Made by a program: the position numbers and the translations under genes. A DNA stretch of 64,000 nt from Anabaena sp. UHCC 0204 (GTDB taxonomy: Bacteria; Cyanobacteriota; Cyanobacteriia; Cyanobacteriales; Nostocaceae): contig NZ_VIKW01000081.1 in NCBI RefSeq assembly GCF_009711975.1, positions 49,688-113,687 on the forward strand, read 5' to 3'. The notes under the pieces were generated by a model that searched no databases, was not told the origin of the DNA, and saw nothing but the letters and a program-made list of their open reading frames with translations. Of this stretch, positions 8,195 to 16,590 are shown one piece after another (within the stretch, counting starts at the first letter, position 1; every line of letters begins with the position of its first letter).

Positions 8195-10285
8195 TTATAA
8201 ACTAGAAGTTAAACCCACCCGGAAAGTAAAACCAGGGCTATAGATACGATTAACTCGTTCATATTGTTCACCGAGAATATTTTCTAAGTAAAAAGTTAGC
8301 CCCAAATTTTTATTTACAGGAATCCGTCCACTAAAATCTAAATTGAAGAAAGACGGCGCAAAATCTGTACTTCTTTCTCCCGGTATATTTCTACTAAAAA
8401 TAGAACGACGAGAACCACTATTATAAGTAGCATATAAATTAGCTTGCCATCCATTATTTTGATATCCAATACCAGTTTGTAGTAAAGAGTAAGGAATTAA
8501 GCCTAACTGTAATCCTTTTTCTGTACCAGTTTTGATTTGAGCATCTGTATAAGTGTAGTTGAGAAAAGTTGACCACTCACGGGCAATTTTTAATTGCAAT
8601 GCTGCTTCTAAACCATTAGTATCTACTAAACCAATATTTTCCCATTTACCATTAATTACTCCCAAACGATTATCTAAACTATTCCCAAAATAAGTAAATT
8701 GTCCTAATAGATTTTGTGACAATTTAACATCTACTCCCGCAGTCCAAGTTGAACCTGTTTCTGGTTTTAAATCGGGGTTAGGATTCCAATTATGAACTGT
8801 GTCAAAAACATATAATTGATCTAAACCAGGATTACGCTGCGCCCCCGCCCAACTTCCACGTACTGCGACGGCTGGATTAACAGCATAACGTAAACCAAAA
8901 CTAGGATTAAAATAACTCCCAAATTGACTATCAAAGTTTTGTCTTACTCCTAAATCTGCTTGCAAAGCATCGTTAATTTTCCAAGTATTGACAGCAAATA
9001 AAGCTGTATTAAATACACTTCTATCTTCTTTTTCATTTTTAGCAATTAGGCTAGGATTTGTACTCAAAACATCACCAATTAAATCGGTATTTTTTAAATC
9101 TAACCCCCAGCGTAATTGATTATTAGGGGTCATTTTCCATTCATGATCTATCCGAGTTTTGAATTGTTGGGTATCTAAAACTCCGGTTCGGTAAAATGTT
9201 GCGCCTGTTGGACCGTATGTACTAAAATAATCGCGGTTGTAACCCAATGTAGTTGTTAAGTTGGAATTTTCTCCTTTACCGAGTCGAGTTTTCCAAGATA
9301 AACCAATATTCAAACCATCATGATCTAATCTATCTCGTTGTAAAGGAAAACCAAAATAAATTAAACCCCGCCGACTGCTGAGTGCAGTTACATCTAAATT
9401 CAAAGAGTTTTTAGGATCTAAATCTACACCTATACTCCCAAAATAAGTGCTAGTAGCTGTATCTGCATTAGATAAAAATCCCTGAGAATCACGATTTGCT
9501 GCACCTACAGGTACACTATACCGATTATCTATAAAAAATCTTTCAAAGCTAAAGTTGTATTTTACATTATTAGCTGAACCACCATAAGTTATCTGTTGAT
9601 TATTTAAATTCAATGAGCCAAATTCTGCACTAGCATTTAATTTTGGTTTACCATAACCTGCTTTGGTAATGATATTAACAACCCCTCCAAATGCTGAAGA
9701 ACCATATAAAGAAGAAGCTGTACCGCTATATAATTCGACTCGTTCTATCGCCTCGATAGGAATACTGTTTAAATCAGTTCCACCGTGATAAGTGCTAATA
9801 TTAGTATTAATTGGTCTACCATTAATCAAAAATACAGATTGATTAATTGATGCACCACGATAATATGTACCTGTGTGAATATCTGCACCATGTCCGACAT
9901 CATTAATAGCAAAACCGGGCATTCTTTTTAAAACATCTGCAACGCTGGTTGCACCCTGTTTTTGAATTTCTTCTTGTTCAATGACATAAGTGGGAGTAGA
10001 TTCGGGGAGAATGTCTTTTTCGCCAATCACTTCTATAGAAATATCTGCATCATCTGCATCATTTACAGGAGTTATATCTTCCTCTAATTCAGGTTCTTGC
10101 TCAACTTCATTTTCTGCTGGTTGTTGAGTTAATAATTCAGCATTTGTGGCGGGTAATTCAATTTCTTTTAAATTAAGAATATCTGAATTTACTGAATTTT
10201 TATCATGTTCATTTTCAGCAGCCAAGACAGGAAATGCTACCAGTAAACCTAGTAAAGACACTGGTAATAAAAAAATTTTATTCAT
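8195..10285 (-). CDS. TonB-dependent outer-membrane receptor
   Basis: The start is set at the ATG at 10285, which begins a clear signal peptide (MNKIFLLPVSLLGLLVAFPVLA). The longer frame starts 33 bases upstream with no leader character. The protein has about 696 residues: a linker, a plug domain (about 95-210, with VADVLKRMPGF, VFLINGRPIN, IERVELYSGTASSLYGSSAFGGVVNIIT) and a beta-barrel ending in the aromatic-rich FRVGLTSSL. The plug resembles BtuB/siderophore-type receptors. No TonB, ABC transporter or siderophore synthesis gene is adjacent and I saw no cobalamin riboswitch, so the ligand cannot be named. Confidence 0.88.
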   Translation of the reverse strand: MNKIFLLPVSLLGLLVAFPVLAAENEHDKNSVNSDILNLKEIELPATNAELLTQQPAENEVEQEPELEEDITPVNDADDADISIEVIGEKDILPESTPTYVIEQEEIQKQGATSVADVLKRMPGFAINDVGHGADIHTGTYYRGASINQSVFLINGRPINTNISTYHGGTDLNSIPIEAIERVELYSGTASSLYGSSAFGGVVNIITKAGYGKPKLNASAEFGSLNLNNQQITYGGSANNVKYNFSFERFFIDNRYSVPVGAANRDSQGFLSNADTATSTYFGSIGVDLDPKNSLNLDVTALSSRRGLIYFGFPLQRDRLDHDGLNIGLSWKTRLGKGENSNLTTTLGYNRDYFSTYGPTGATFYRTGVLDTQQFKTRIDHEWKMTPNNQLRWGLDLKNTDLIGDVLSTNPSLIAKNEKEDRSVFNTALFAVNTWKINDALQADLGVRQNFDSQFGSYFNPSFGLRYAVNPAVAVRGSWAGAQRNPGLDQLYVFDTVHNWNPNPDLKPETGSTWTAGVDVKLSQNLLGQFTYFGNSLDNRLGVINGKWENIGLVDTNGLEAALQLKIAREWSTFLNYTYTDAQIKTGTEKGLQLGLIPYSLLQTGIGYQNNGWQANLYATYNSGSRRSIFSRNIPGERSTDFAPSFFNLDFSGRIPVNKNLGLTFYLENILGEQYERVNRIYSPGFTFRVGLTSSL

Positions 10286-10564
10286 CTTTCTGAACTCACA
10301 CCCGGTAAAAACAATCACTTATTGGGATTTTCCCTATTAATAGCAATAGTGTCAAAAGACAGGCTGTCATAGTTAAATTAATCAAGGATTAGATACCGGA
10401 TTTTTTGTATTTACTAAATAAGTAATTCAAGTAGGTGGGGGGAAATTTTATAACTATGTCATTGCGAATATAACGTAGTGAAATATAGCAATTGCAAGGG
10501 TTTTGAGGTTTTTACATTTCGTTACATAGTTCGGTTGATTTCAGCCAACCTACTTATGAAAATA

Positions 10565-11494
10565 TTAAAGAGAAGCAATTTCCCAGACTGATGAGATTTC
10601 TTTTTGAACACGTTTTAATAAATCTAAGGTTCTTTGATAAGCAAGTATTTGTTTTTGCTGTCCAAAATATACCGATGCTTTTTGGAAATCAGATATGGCT
10701 ATTTGGTAGTATCCTAAGTTATAGTTTGCTACTCCCCGGTTCACATAAGCCTGAGCATTACTAGGATTTAGCCTAATCACTTGGGAAAAATCACGCTTTG
10801 CACAAAAATTATCCCCATTCCTTCCACAAATGCAACCCCGGTTAAAATATGCTCTATCATCATCAGGATTAAAATGAATGGCAAAATGAAAATCATTCAT
10901 AGCTGCTTCCATATTTTGCAACTCAAAATGCGCTAAACCTCGGTCATTATGTATATCTGCTAATCGTAAAGTATTAGTTGAAGGAACTTTAGTTAATGCG
11001 AGATTATAATCAATTATAGCTTGGGAATAATTACCGTCTCCAGCTAAGGCTATACCCCGGTTATAGTAAGCACGGAAATTATCGGGTTTGAGAGCAATTA
11101 CTTGATTATAATCGGCAATAGCATCTAAGTAATTTCCCTGTCTATATTGTGCTATTCCTCGGTTGAGATAAGCCTCTGTATTATCAGGTGCTAAATTTAG
11201 TGCTTGAGTGCAATCAGCGATCGCTTGATGGTAATCTTGAATTTGTAAATATGCTAAACAGCGATTACTATAAGCTGCACTCCAGTCACTTTGCATTTGA
11301 ATAGCCAAACTAAAATTTTCAATTGCTTTTTGGTAACTTTTTTGGTGCATTTGCTTTACACCCAACTGAAAAAAGTCACTGACTGTAACTTGAGTTTCCG
11401 CAAGCAATGATGAGTTTACACTTGGGTCTAAAAAAGCGCAAACAAAAGCTATGATGAAACTGATGATTAATCGCCAGAAATAAGTCATAAACAT
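10565..11494 (-). CDS. Exported or membrane-anchored TPR protein
   Basis: A 309-residue protein with an N-terminal hydrophobic segment (about 5-25: LIISFIIAFVCAFL), likely a signal peptide or anchor. It continues as about seven tetratricopeptide repeats, for example AYSNRCLAYLQIQDYHQAIADCTQAL and AYLNRGIAQYRQGNYLDAIADYNQVI type units. TPR arrays mediate protein-protein contact; no catalytic domain is present. Its neighbour downstream of transcription is the TonB receptor, but about 250 bases separate them and no operon is implied. Confidence 0.85.
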   Translation of the reverse strand: MFMTYFWRLIISFIIAFVCAFLDPSVNSSLLAETQVTVSDFFQLGVKQMHQKSYQKAIENFSLAIQMQSDWSAAYSNRCLAYLQIQDYHQAIADCTQALNLAPDNTEAYLNRGIAQYRQGNYLDAIADYNQVIALKPDNFRAYYNRGIALAGDGNYSQAIIDYNLALTKVPSTNTLRLADIHNDRGLAHFELQNMEAAMNDFHFAIHFNPDDDRAYFNRGCICGRNGDNFCAKRDFSQVIRLNPSNAQAYVNRGVANYNLGYYQIAISDFQKASVYFGQQKQILAYQRTLDLLKRVQKEISSVWEIASL

Positions 11495-11577
11495 CTCTTT
11501 TGATCATTTCAGCAGTATAAATACTTGGCGGGACAAAAAGCCCCGCACATAGTTAAGTCATCAAATTAGATGTAAAC

Positions 11578-11916
11578 TTACTTCTTCCAGTCTTTATCAG
11601 CTTGTTCTAGTACATAAGCAGCTACATCTTCAGCCTGGGATAATTTTAAACGGCCTTGAAAAGCAGGCATAGCATTTTTACCATTAGTAACTTGGGCAAT
11701 AATAGCTTCTGCTGAGTACATACCGTATTTTTCCAAATCTGCTTTTTTCAGGCTTTTGGCAGCATTAACTAAATTTCTGCCACCCGCATGACAAGAAGCA
11801 CAATTAGCACTAAATATTTTAGCTCCACTGGCTGCGTCTGCGGCCAAAGCGGGACTACTGAAGGCAAAGGTGAAGATAGCTACGCTTAACAGTAATACTG
11901 AGATAATTCTTTTCAT
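11578..11916 (-). CDS. petJ: Cytochrome c6 (soluble electron carrier)
   Basis: A 112-residue precursor with a signal peptide (about 1-26, ending ALAA). The mature protein has the haem attachment site C39-A-S-C42-H43 and the axial methionine M83 in NAMPAF. Size and sequence match cytochrome c6, which carries electrons from cytochrome b6f to photosystem I or cytochrome oxidase in the thylakoid lumen. In many cyanobacteria petJ is induced when copper is low and plastocyanin is absent; no regulatory site can be proved here. Confidence 0.95.
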   Translation of the reverse strand: MKRIISVLLLSVAIFTFAFSSPALAADAASGAKIFSANCASCHAGGRNLVNAAKSLKKADLEKYGMYSAEAIIAQVTNGKNAMPAFQGRLKLSQAEDVAAYVLEQADKDWKK

Positions 11917-12422
11917 CTGGTGTTCTCTCTACAACAATTGTGGAAACTGTGCAAATATCCTTTCTAATTCTGATTTGATCTGGTAGGATTAGTCAAACGA
12001 CAGGCTGTAAAACTTGGCTTGAATACTCAATTATTCAAGGTCAATTGATTGTGATACAAAGGATCGAGGAAAAATATAAAATTAATATGATCCAATCTTG
12101 TGGCATGGGCATACTATGGCTAACGCCACTCTATGCTATCGACAAGCTCAGTACAAGTCCTGCCTGTCCTTGTATTATTGTTCAATAATAATAATATTAG
12201 CTAAAACACACAGATAATATTTTTTGTCAAGCGGTAAGTCCTGGTTAATCGTGAACACAAGTAAGGTTGTAAATTGATACTGTGTACGTAAATTATTATA
12301 TAAATCTAAAGACGATTGTAATAAGCAAGCTATTAATGTTTAAAGCTAATTCTTAATAAATATTTAGAAAATATTTAGAAAATAATGCAACAAGAAAGAA
12401 CAAATATATGGTATAAATTTCT
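11917..12422. other. Divergent region between petJ and the halogenase-like gene, with a dispersed repeat
   Basis: About 500 bases hold the promoters of petJ and of the 12423 gene. At 12113-12152 lies a dispersed repeat (CTATGGCTAACGCCAC ... GCTATCGACAAGCTCAGT) whose close relative sits at 31326-31366 inside an inverted-repeat element. The remainder is very AT-rich, with a run of TATTTAGAAAA duplications at 12361-12383. No coding frame or RNA gene was recognised. Confidence 0.55.
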
Positions 12423-13220
12423 ATGTATATTTACTCACATGGTGAAATGACAAATTTTACAAAAGTGAACGTCTGGGAAGAAGAAATTCAACAAAATATT
12501 GCTAATAATTTCTCCGAATCATCTTTAACATTTCTCTCTCACCAGTTTAAGCGTGATGGGTTTCTTAAAGTTCCTCAAATCATGCCTCTCCAGATCCGTC
12601 AAGAAATGAAACAAGAGGCTCTAAGATTGTTAGAATTGCACTCTGAACGACGTGATTTAAAACTAGCAACAACGGGAAATACTCCCAGAAATATGAGTGT
12701 AGTAACCAGCGAAAACATTGCTGAAAGCAGTGAATTTGTTAATACTATCTATAGATCCGAAGCACTGAAAAATATACTAGAAAAATTGGCTGGTGAACCT
12801 TTCTTAGCTTGTCCATCAAAAGATGAAGAATTTTTGATTACCAGACATGAAAAAAGCGGAGATACCCACGGTTGGCACTGGGGAGATTATCGTTATGCGC
12901 TAATTTGGATTTTAGAAACTCCACCTATCGAACATGGTGGAATGTTGCAATGTGTTCCTCATACCAGTTGGGATAAAACTAATCCAAGAATTCATGAGTA
13001 TCTGTGTGAGAATCCTATCAGCACCTATGGTTTTGTTACTAGTGACATTTACTTGTTGAAGTCAGATACAACTCTTCATCGAACAGTTCCCTTAAATCGT
13101 GATTCTACACGCATTATGCTCAATATGACTTGGGGATGTCTTGATGATCAGAAAAGAAATCTCAATGAGAATGATCGTTGGTGGGCAGAGAAAGAAGTAG
13201 TAGCTGGTAATTACAGCTAA
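12423..13220 (+). CDS. BesD-like Fe(II)/2-oxoglutarate amino-acid radical halogenase (candidate)
   Basis: A 265-residue protein of the broad phytanoyl-CoA dioxygenase superfamily. Instead of the HxD iron triad of hydroxylases it shows H152-W-G154 with the distal H219, i.e. the HxG site in which glycine leaves room for a halide. As I recall from work on the lysine 4-chlorinase BesD, the iron site there is H137/G139/H204, and the substrate residues are R74, E120, H134, D140, N219, T221 and W239. Adding a constant 15 gives R89, E135, H149, D155, N234, T236 and W254 here, and every one matches. This predicts chlorination of a free basic amino acid such as lysine, with C4 the expected site. The start could instead be the ATG at 12447 (M9). 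A BesC-like gene follows 127 bases downstream. Confidence 0.82.
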   Translation: MYIYSHGEMTNFTKVNVWEEEIQQNIANNFSESSLTFLSHQFKRDGFLKVPQIMPLQIRQEMKQEALRLLELHSERRDLKLATTGNTPRNMSVVTSENIAESSEFVNTIYRSEALKNILEKLAGEPFLACPSKDEEFLITRHEKSGDTHGWHWGDYRYALIWILETPPIEHGGMLQCVPHTSWDKTNPRIHEYLCENPISTYGFVTSDIYLLKSDTTLHRTVPLNRDSTRIMLNMTWGCLDDQKRNLNENDRWWAEKEVVAGNYS

Positions 13221-13347
13221 ATTTTAGCTGTGTCAGCATGAGATTTGATATTTTTTAAACATCACCTGTCAAAATGTTAGAAAATTGCCAAAAAGCAATG
13301 CAAACATCTTCTCAAAAATGTAATCTATCTGTGTAGGAGAACCGAAA

Positions 13348-14091
13348 ATGACAGCTTTACAAGTACAAGAATTTGAGAAAATCCAAGATCCAAATGTTCG
13401 TCAACGCTTAGATGTTGATGGCCCAGAGATCAAAGACTATTTGAACGGGAAGATGGAGTATATTCTCAATCACCGCGCAGTCCAACATCCTCTGCTCAAT
13501 TACTATCGCAAAAACGCATTTACTAAAGAACAAGAAAAGAAATTCTACCTGGAAACTTGGTATTACTTTAAAAACGAACCTTTCTATATTACGAGTATGG
13601 CAGTAAATACTCGTGATTATAAAGTATTGAAGGAAATTATCCTCAATGTTTATGATGAAGTGGCTGGAAAAGTAACCCATGAAACTTTGTTTCGTGAACA
13701 ACTGAATGCTATGGGGATTACTGATGAAGAAATTGCTAATCATCAATGTTTGCCTAGCACTACAGCTATTAATAAAGGTGCAGAAAAACTTTATTGTGAA
13801 CCCCCAATTGAAAGAAACTTAGGGGCGTTCTATGCTGATGAAACTATGTCAGCAGTATTGTCAACTCAATTCAATGATGCCTTGCTGAATCAAGGATATG
13901 ACAAGAACGTGAGAAAGCATTGGATAATGCACGTAAATGTAGAAATTAGCCATAGCAATAATGCTTTTAATGCGATCGCACCCTATTTGGTTAATCAAGA
14001 GGGACGAGACTTATTTGAAGAAGGCATCAATACATATCTACAACTATTGGAAACCTATTGGGACGGCGTTGATGCCATTGTCAGAGGATAA
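13348..14091 (+). CDS. BesC-like heme-oxygenase-like diiron oxygenase (HDO)
   Basis: A 247-residue all-helical protein of the TenA/PqqC/CADD fold. It carries candidate metal ligands of diiron oxygenases rather than thiaminase residues: E69, E104-X6-H111, E165, and H195-X3-E199-X2-H202, the latter matching the HX3DX2H pattern in SznF and UndA. In the bes pathway of Streptomyces cattleya, BesC is an enzyme of this class that cleaves 4-chlorolysine to 4-chloroallylglycine, formaldehyde and ammonia. Its position directly behind a BesD-like gene makes that role likely here. A good ribosome site (AGGAGA, 13336-13341) supports the start. Other HDO reactions, such as N-oxygenation or formation of p-aminobenzoate, remain possible. 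Confidence 0.8.
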   Translation: MTALQVQEFEKIQDPNVRQRLDVDGPEIKDYLNGKMEYILNHRAVQHPLLNYYRKNAFTKEQEKKFYLETWYYFKNEPFYITSMAVNTRDYKVLKEIILNVYDEVAGKVTHETLFREQLNAMGITDEEIANHQCLPSTTAINKGAEKLYCEPPIERNLGAFYADETMSAVLSTQFNDALLNQGYDKNVRKHWIMHVNVEISHSNNAFNAIAPYLVNQEGRDLFEEGINTYLQLLETYWDGVDAIVRG

Positions 14092-14324
14092 AAAACTAGT
14101 ACCGCACGGCGTAAATAAACCAACCATTCTTAATCGCCAAAAAGCTTGCTGAATATTACTTTTGACTTTTGACTTCCGCCTTGCGATACTAGTACCGCAG
14201 TGTGGAATTGATAATTAAAAATTAAGAAAGCAGATTCTACAAGCTTTTGGTGAAATTTTTAATAGTTGGTTAACGAAGGAAATAAATTTTTTAAACTAAT
14301 GCAGGAGAGATAATTTTGGAAAAA
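14092..14324. repeat. 12-bp direct repeats flanking an 81-bp segment, between convergent genes
   Basis: ACTAGTACCGCA occurs at 14095-14106 and again at 14188-14199. The second copy continues as GTGTGGAATTGATAATTAAAAATTAAG, of which a relative (TCGTACCGCAGTGCAGAATTAAAAAT) occurs at about 45047-45072 and a shorter one at 17650. It is a dispersed repeat family sitting between the HDO gene and the convergent exporter gene. TTTTGACTTTTGACTT at 14159-14174 is a short tandem repeat. Confidence 0.6.
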
Positions 14325-15278
14325 TTAATTTTTGCTTACATCACCTGATTCAGCAATGTAAATACCCAATAAAACAACGAAAAAAGCGATCCAATTCACG
14401 AAACTTAAATATTCTTGAAAAACTATCCATGCCAGAATAGCTGCCATAATTGGTTGTAGTAACATGAATAGAGAAACAAAGCCAGAAGAAAATTGTTTTA
14501 GTTGATAGATAAAAATAACAGAAGCAATAACTTGACAGAGAATACTTAAAGAAAATATGTTTAACCAACCTAATAGTGAAGTTGGGAAAACTTGATTTTC
14601 AAATATGAGAACAAAAGGTAACAAGAGGAGACTTGAAAGGACACAATACCATAGTGAAATAGTCAACGAAGAAAATTGAGATCGGAGTTTTTCTATAGTT
14701 AAAAAATAACCTGCATAAACCACAGCAGATAATAAAGCCCAAGCATCACCTATCAGGTGATTATGAGAAACGTGTAAATCTTGAATTCCAATGGATATTG
14801 CTCCACCTACAGCAACAATCATGCCAATGATAAATCTTCGATCAAACTTTTGACCTAAGAATAACCAGCCACCAAGCACAGCAAAAACTGATGGCAAGTT
14901 ATGAAGAAGATTAGAATTAGCAACGGTAGTTTGAGTTAAAGATAAAGCCCAAGTAACTAAACATATTTCTCCCAACATTACCCCAATTAGGAATATAGCT
15001 AAAGTGCTAAAAGTAATTGGTTCTGAATCTTTAGACAATGATGAATTACTATATTGACTTTCCCAGATTATAACTATTCCTTGCCAAAATAGGAATATTA
15101 CGGCAGCTATTAATTCCCGATTAAAAACCGTAGCATTAGGACCTAGTTCGTCTTCACTCAATCTTGTAAATATAGGATCTAAGGATACGAGTAATACTGC
15201 TATCAATAACAAAACTAAATCCAAAATTCCTGGCTTTAATGCTACTTTATCTACTGGCTTCTCAACAACATTAGTCAT
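14325..15278 (-). CDS. EamA/DMT-family transporter (BesE-like exporter candidate)
   Basis: A 317-residue protein with about ten hydrophobic helices arranged as two EamA repeats (about 20-160 and 175-312), typical of drug/metabolite exporters. EamA proteins often export amino acids, and the bes cluster also has a transporter gene (BesE). It is convergent with the HDO gene and divergent from the amidinotransferase, whose start lies 109 bases away. A shared divergent promoter region would tie the exporter to the guanidino-transfer step. Export of the chlorinated or guanidylated product is inference. Confidence 0.82.
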   Translation of the reverse strand: MTNVVEKPVDKVALKPGILDLVLLLIAVLLVSLDPIFTRLSEDELGPNATVFNRELIAAVIFLFWQGIVIIWESQYSNSSLSKDSEPITFSTLAIFLIGVMLGEICLVTWALSLTQTTVANSNLLHNLPSVFAVLGGWLFLGQKFDRRFIIGMIVAVGGAISIGIQDLHVSHNHLIGDAWALLSAVVYAGYFLTIEKLRSQFSSLTISLWYCVLSSLLLLPFVLIFENQVFPTSLLGWLNIFSLSILCQVIASVIFIYQLKQFSSGFVSLFMLLQPIMAAILAWIVFQEYLSFVNWIAFFVVLLGIYIAESGDVSKN

Positions 15279-15387
15279 TATAAAAATTGTATATCTTGAT
15301 TTCGTGTTTCATAATACCATAATATATGTGAGCAATTCACTTGCATAGCTTCCAGAAATTATACATTGTTCTTAACTTGACATAGAT
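15279..15387. promoter_or_regulatory. Divergent promoter region of exporter and amidinotransferase
   Basis: 109 AT-rich bases separate two divergent starts, so both promoters must lie here or within the coding starts. TATAAAAATTG next to the exporter start and TACATTGTTC near 15362 are plausible promoter elements, but I could not match a defined regulator site. Confidence 0.4.
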
Positions 15388-16482
15388 ATGGCATTTAATC
15401 CGCAATCAACCGCACCAACAACACCCGTTGTCAATTCATTTAACGAATGGGATCTTTTAGAAGAAGTAATTGTTGGCCGATTGGATGGTGCAGTTATACC
15501 ACCTTGGCATATTACAGTTAAAGCAACAATGCCACAGCGTTATTGGGATGTGTTCCGTACCTATGGTGGTAAATTATTTCCAGAAGAGTTAATTAAAGCT
15601 GGAGAAAAAGAACTAGAAGAACTTACCCACATTTTAGAAGCAGAAGGTGTCAAAGTTCGCCGTCCCGACGCGGTAAATTATACTGTTCCTTATGGAACTC
15701 CAGACTGGCAAAGTCCTAGTGGTCTTTACGGAGCAATGCCCAGAGATGTGATGATCGTCATTGGGGATAAACTAATTGAAGCTCCCATGCCTTGGCGGTC
15801 TAGATATTTTGAAATTAATGCCTATCGTTCACTCATCAAAGAGTATTTTCATGCTGGCGCACAATGGCTTCCCGCACCTAAGCCTGAACTACGCGATGAA
15901 CTATATAACTATCAATATGAAGAAGCAGACAAAGATGCACTATTTAACTCTTCACTAACTGAATTTGAACCAGTATTTGACGCGGCTGAATTTAGTAGAT
16001 GTGGTAGAGATATCTTTGTTCAACAAAGTCAAGTAACCAATCAATTTGGGATAGAATGGATGCGGAGATGTTTAGGAGATGAGTACAGAATTCATGAACT
16101 CAAATTCAAAGATCAATCTGCCATGCACATTGATGCCACCTTTGTTCCTCTCGCTCCTGGTAAGCTTTTAATCCATCCTTACAAACTTGATAAACTTCCC
16201 GATATGTTCCAAAGTTGGGATGTAATCCAAGTTAAAGAATTCGCTCTTCCTGACGATCATCCCCTGTATATGAGTAGTAAGGGAGTAGGGATGAATGTTT
16301 TATCAATTGATGAAAATAGAGTGATCGTGGAAAGGCAAGATGAACCCATGATTAAACTATTAAAAAATTGGGGATTTACACCAATTCCTTGTAATTTCCG
16401 GAACTTTAATACCTTTGGTGGTTCTTTCCATTGTGCAACTTTAGATATTAGAAGAAAAGGCACACTGCAATCTTATTTTTAG
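15388..16482 (+). CDS. Arginine-dependent amidinotransferase (AGAT family)
   Basis: A 364-residue enzyme of the L-arginine:glycine amidinotransferase family, full length. The catalytic triad is visible: D208 in CGRDIF, H247 in MHIDATF and nucleophile C349 in GGSFHCATLD. The enzyme moves the amidino group of arginine to an amine through a covalent cysteine intermediate. Relatives make guanidinoacetate in cylindrospermopsin synthesis (CyrA) or act in saxitoxin synthesis (SxtG), but no polyketide synthase lies nearby. Acceptors worth considering are lysine (giving homoarginine), chlorolysine and glycine. Its place beside the halogenase/HDO pair and the exporter suggests one pathway, though this is not proved. 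Confidence 0.9.
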   Translation: MAFNPQSTAPTTPVVNSFNEWDLLEEVIVGRLDGAVIPPWHITVKATMPQRYWDVFRTYGGKLFPEELIKAGEKELEELTHILEAEGVKVRRPDAVNYTVPYGTPDWQSPSGLYGAMPRDVMIVIGDKLIEAPMPWRSRYFEINAYRSLIKEYFHAGAQWLPAPKPELRDELYNYQYEEADKDALFNSSLTEFEPVFDAAEFSRCGRDIFVQQSQVTNQFGIEWMRRCLGDEYRIHELKFKDQSAMHIDATFVPLAPGKLLIHPYKLDKLPDMFQSWDVIQVKEFALPDDHPLYMSSKGVGMNVLSIDENRVIVERQDEPMIKLLKNWGFTPIPCNFRNFNTFGGSFHCATLDIRRKGTLQSYF

Positions 16483-16504
16483 GATTTAAAAAAGCAGGTT
16501 TTTC

Positions 16505-16560
16505 CCCCCTAAGTAATGTAGGGTGGGCAATGCCCACCAATATTTCAAAAATCAAATATT
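16505..16560. repeat. Hairpin repeat downstream of the amidinotransferase
   Basis: GGTGGGCAATGCCCACC at 16521-16537 is a perfect short hairpin of a type that is widely dispersed in cyanobacterial genomes. It may also terminate the amidinotransferase transcript, but no clear T run follows directly. Confidence 0.5.
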
Positions 16561-16590
16561 AGTGCTATCAAGTCATAGGAACAGCAAAAA

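Noticed and set aside
10286..10564. Cobalamin riboswitch ahead of the TonB receptor
   Set aside because: I looked for the conserved B12-box core and found none; the region is AT-rich with no convincing structure.
12423..13220. Annotation as a phytanoyl-CoA dioxygenase or ordinary hydroxylase
   Set aside because: The metal motif reads H152-W-G154, not HxD, and the contact residues match the lysine halogenase BesD. The superfamily name is right but the reaction would be wrong.
13348..14091. Annotation as TenA thiaminase/transcriptional regulator
   Set aside because: The residues match a diiron site (EX6H and HX3EX2H). A thiamine-salvage role has no support from neighbours.
15388..16482. Cylindrospermopsin (cyrA) or saxitoxin (sxtG) locus
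   Set aside because: The amidinotransferase family is the same, but there is no polyketide synthase, sulfotransferase or other cyr/sxt gene nearby, so the toxin pathways are not supported.
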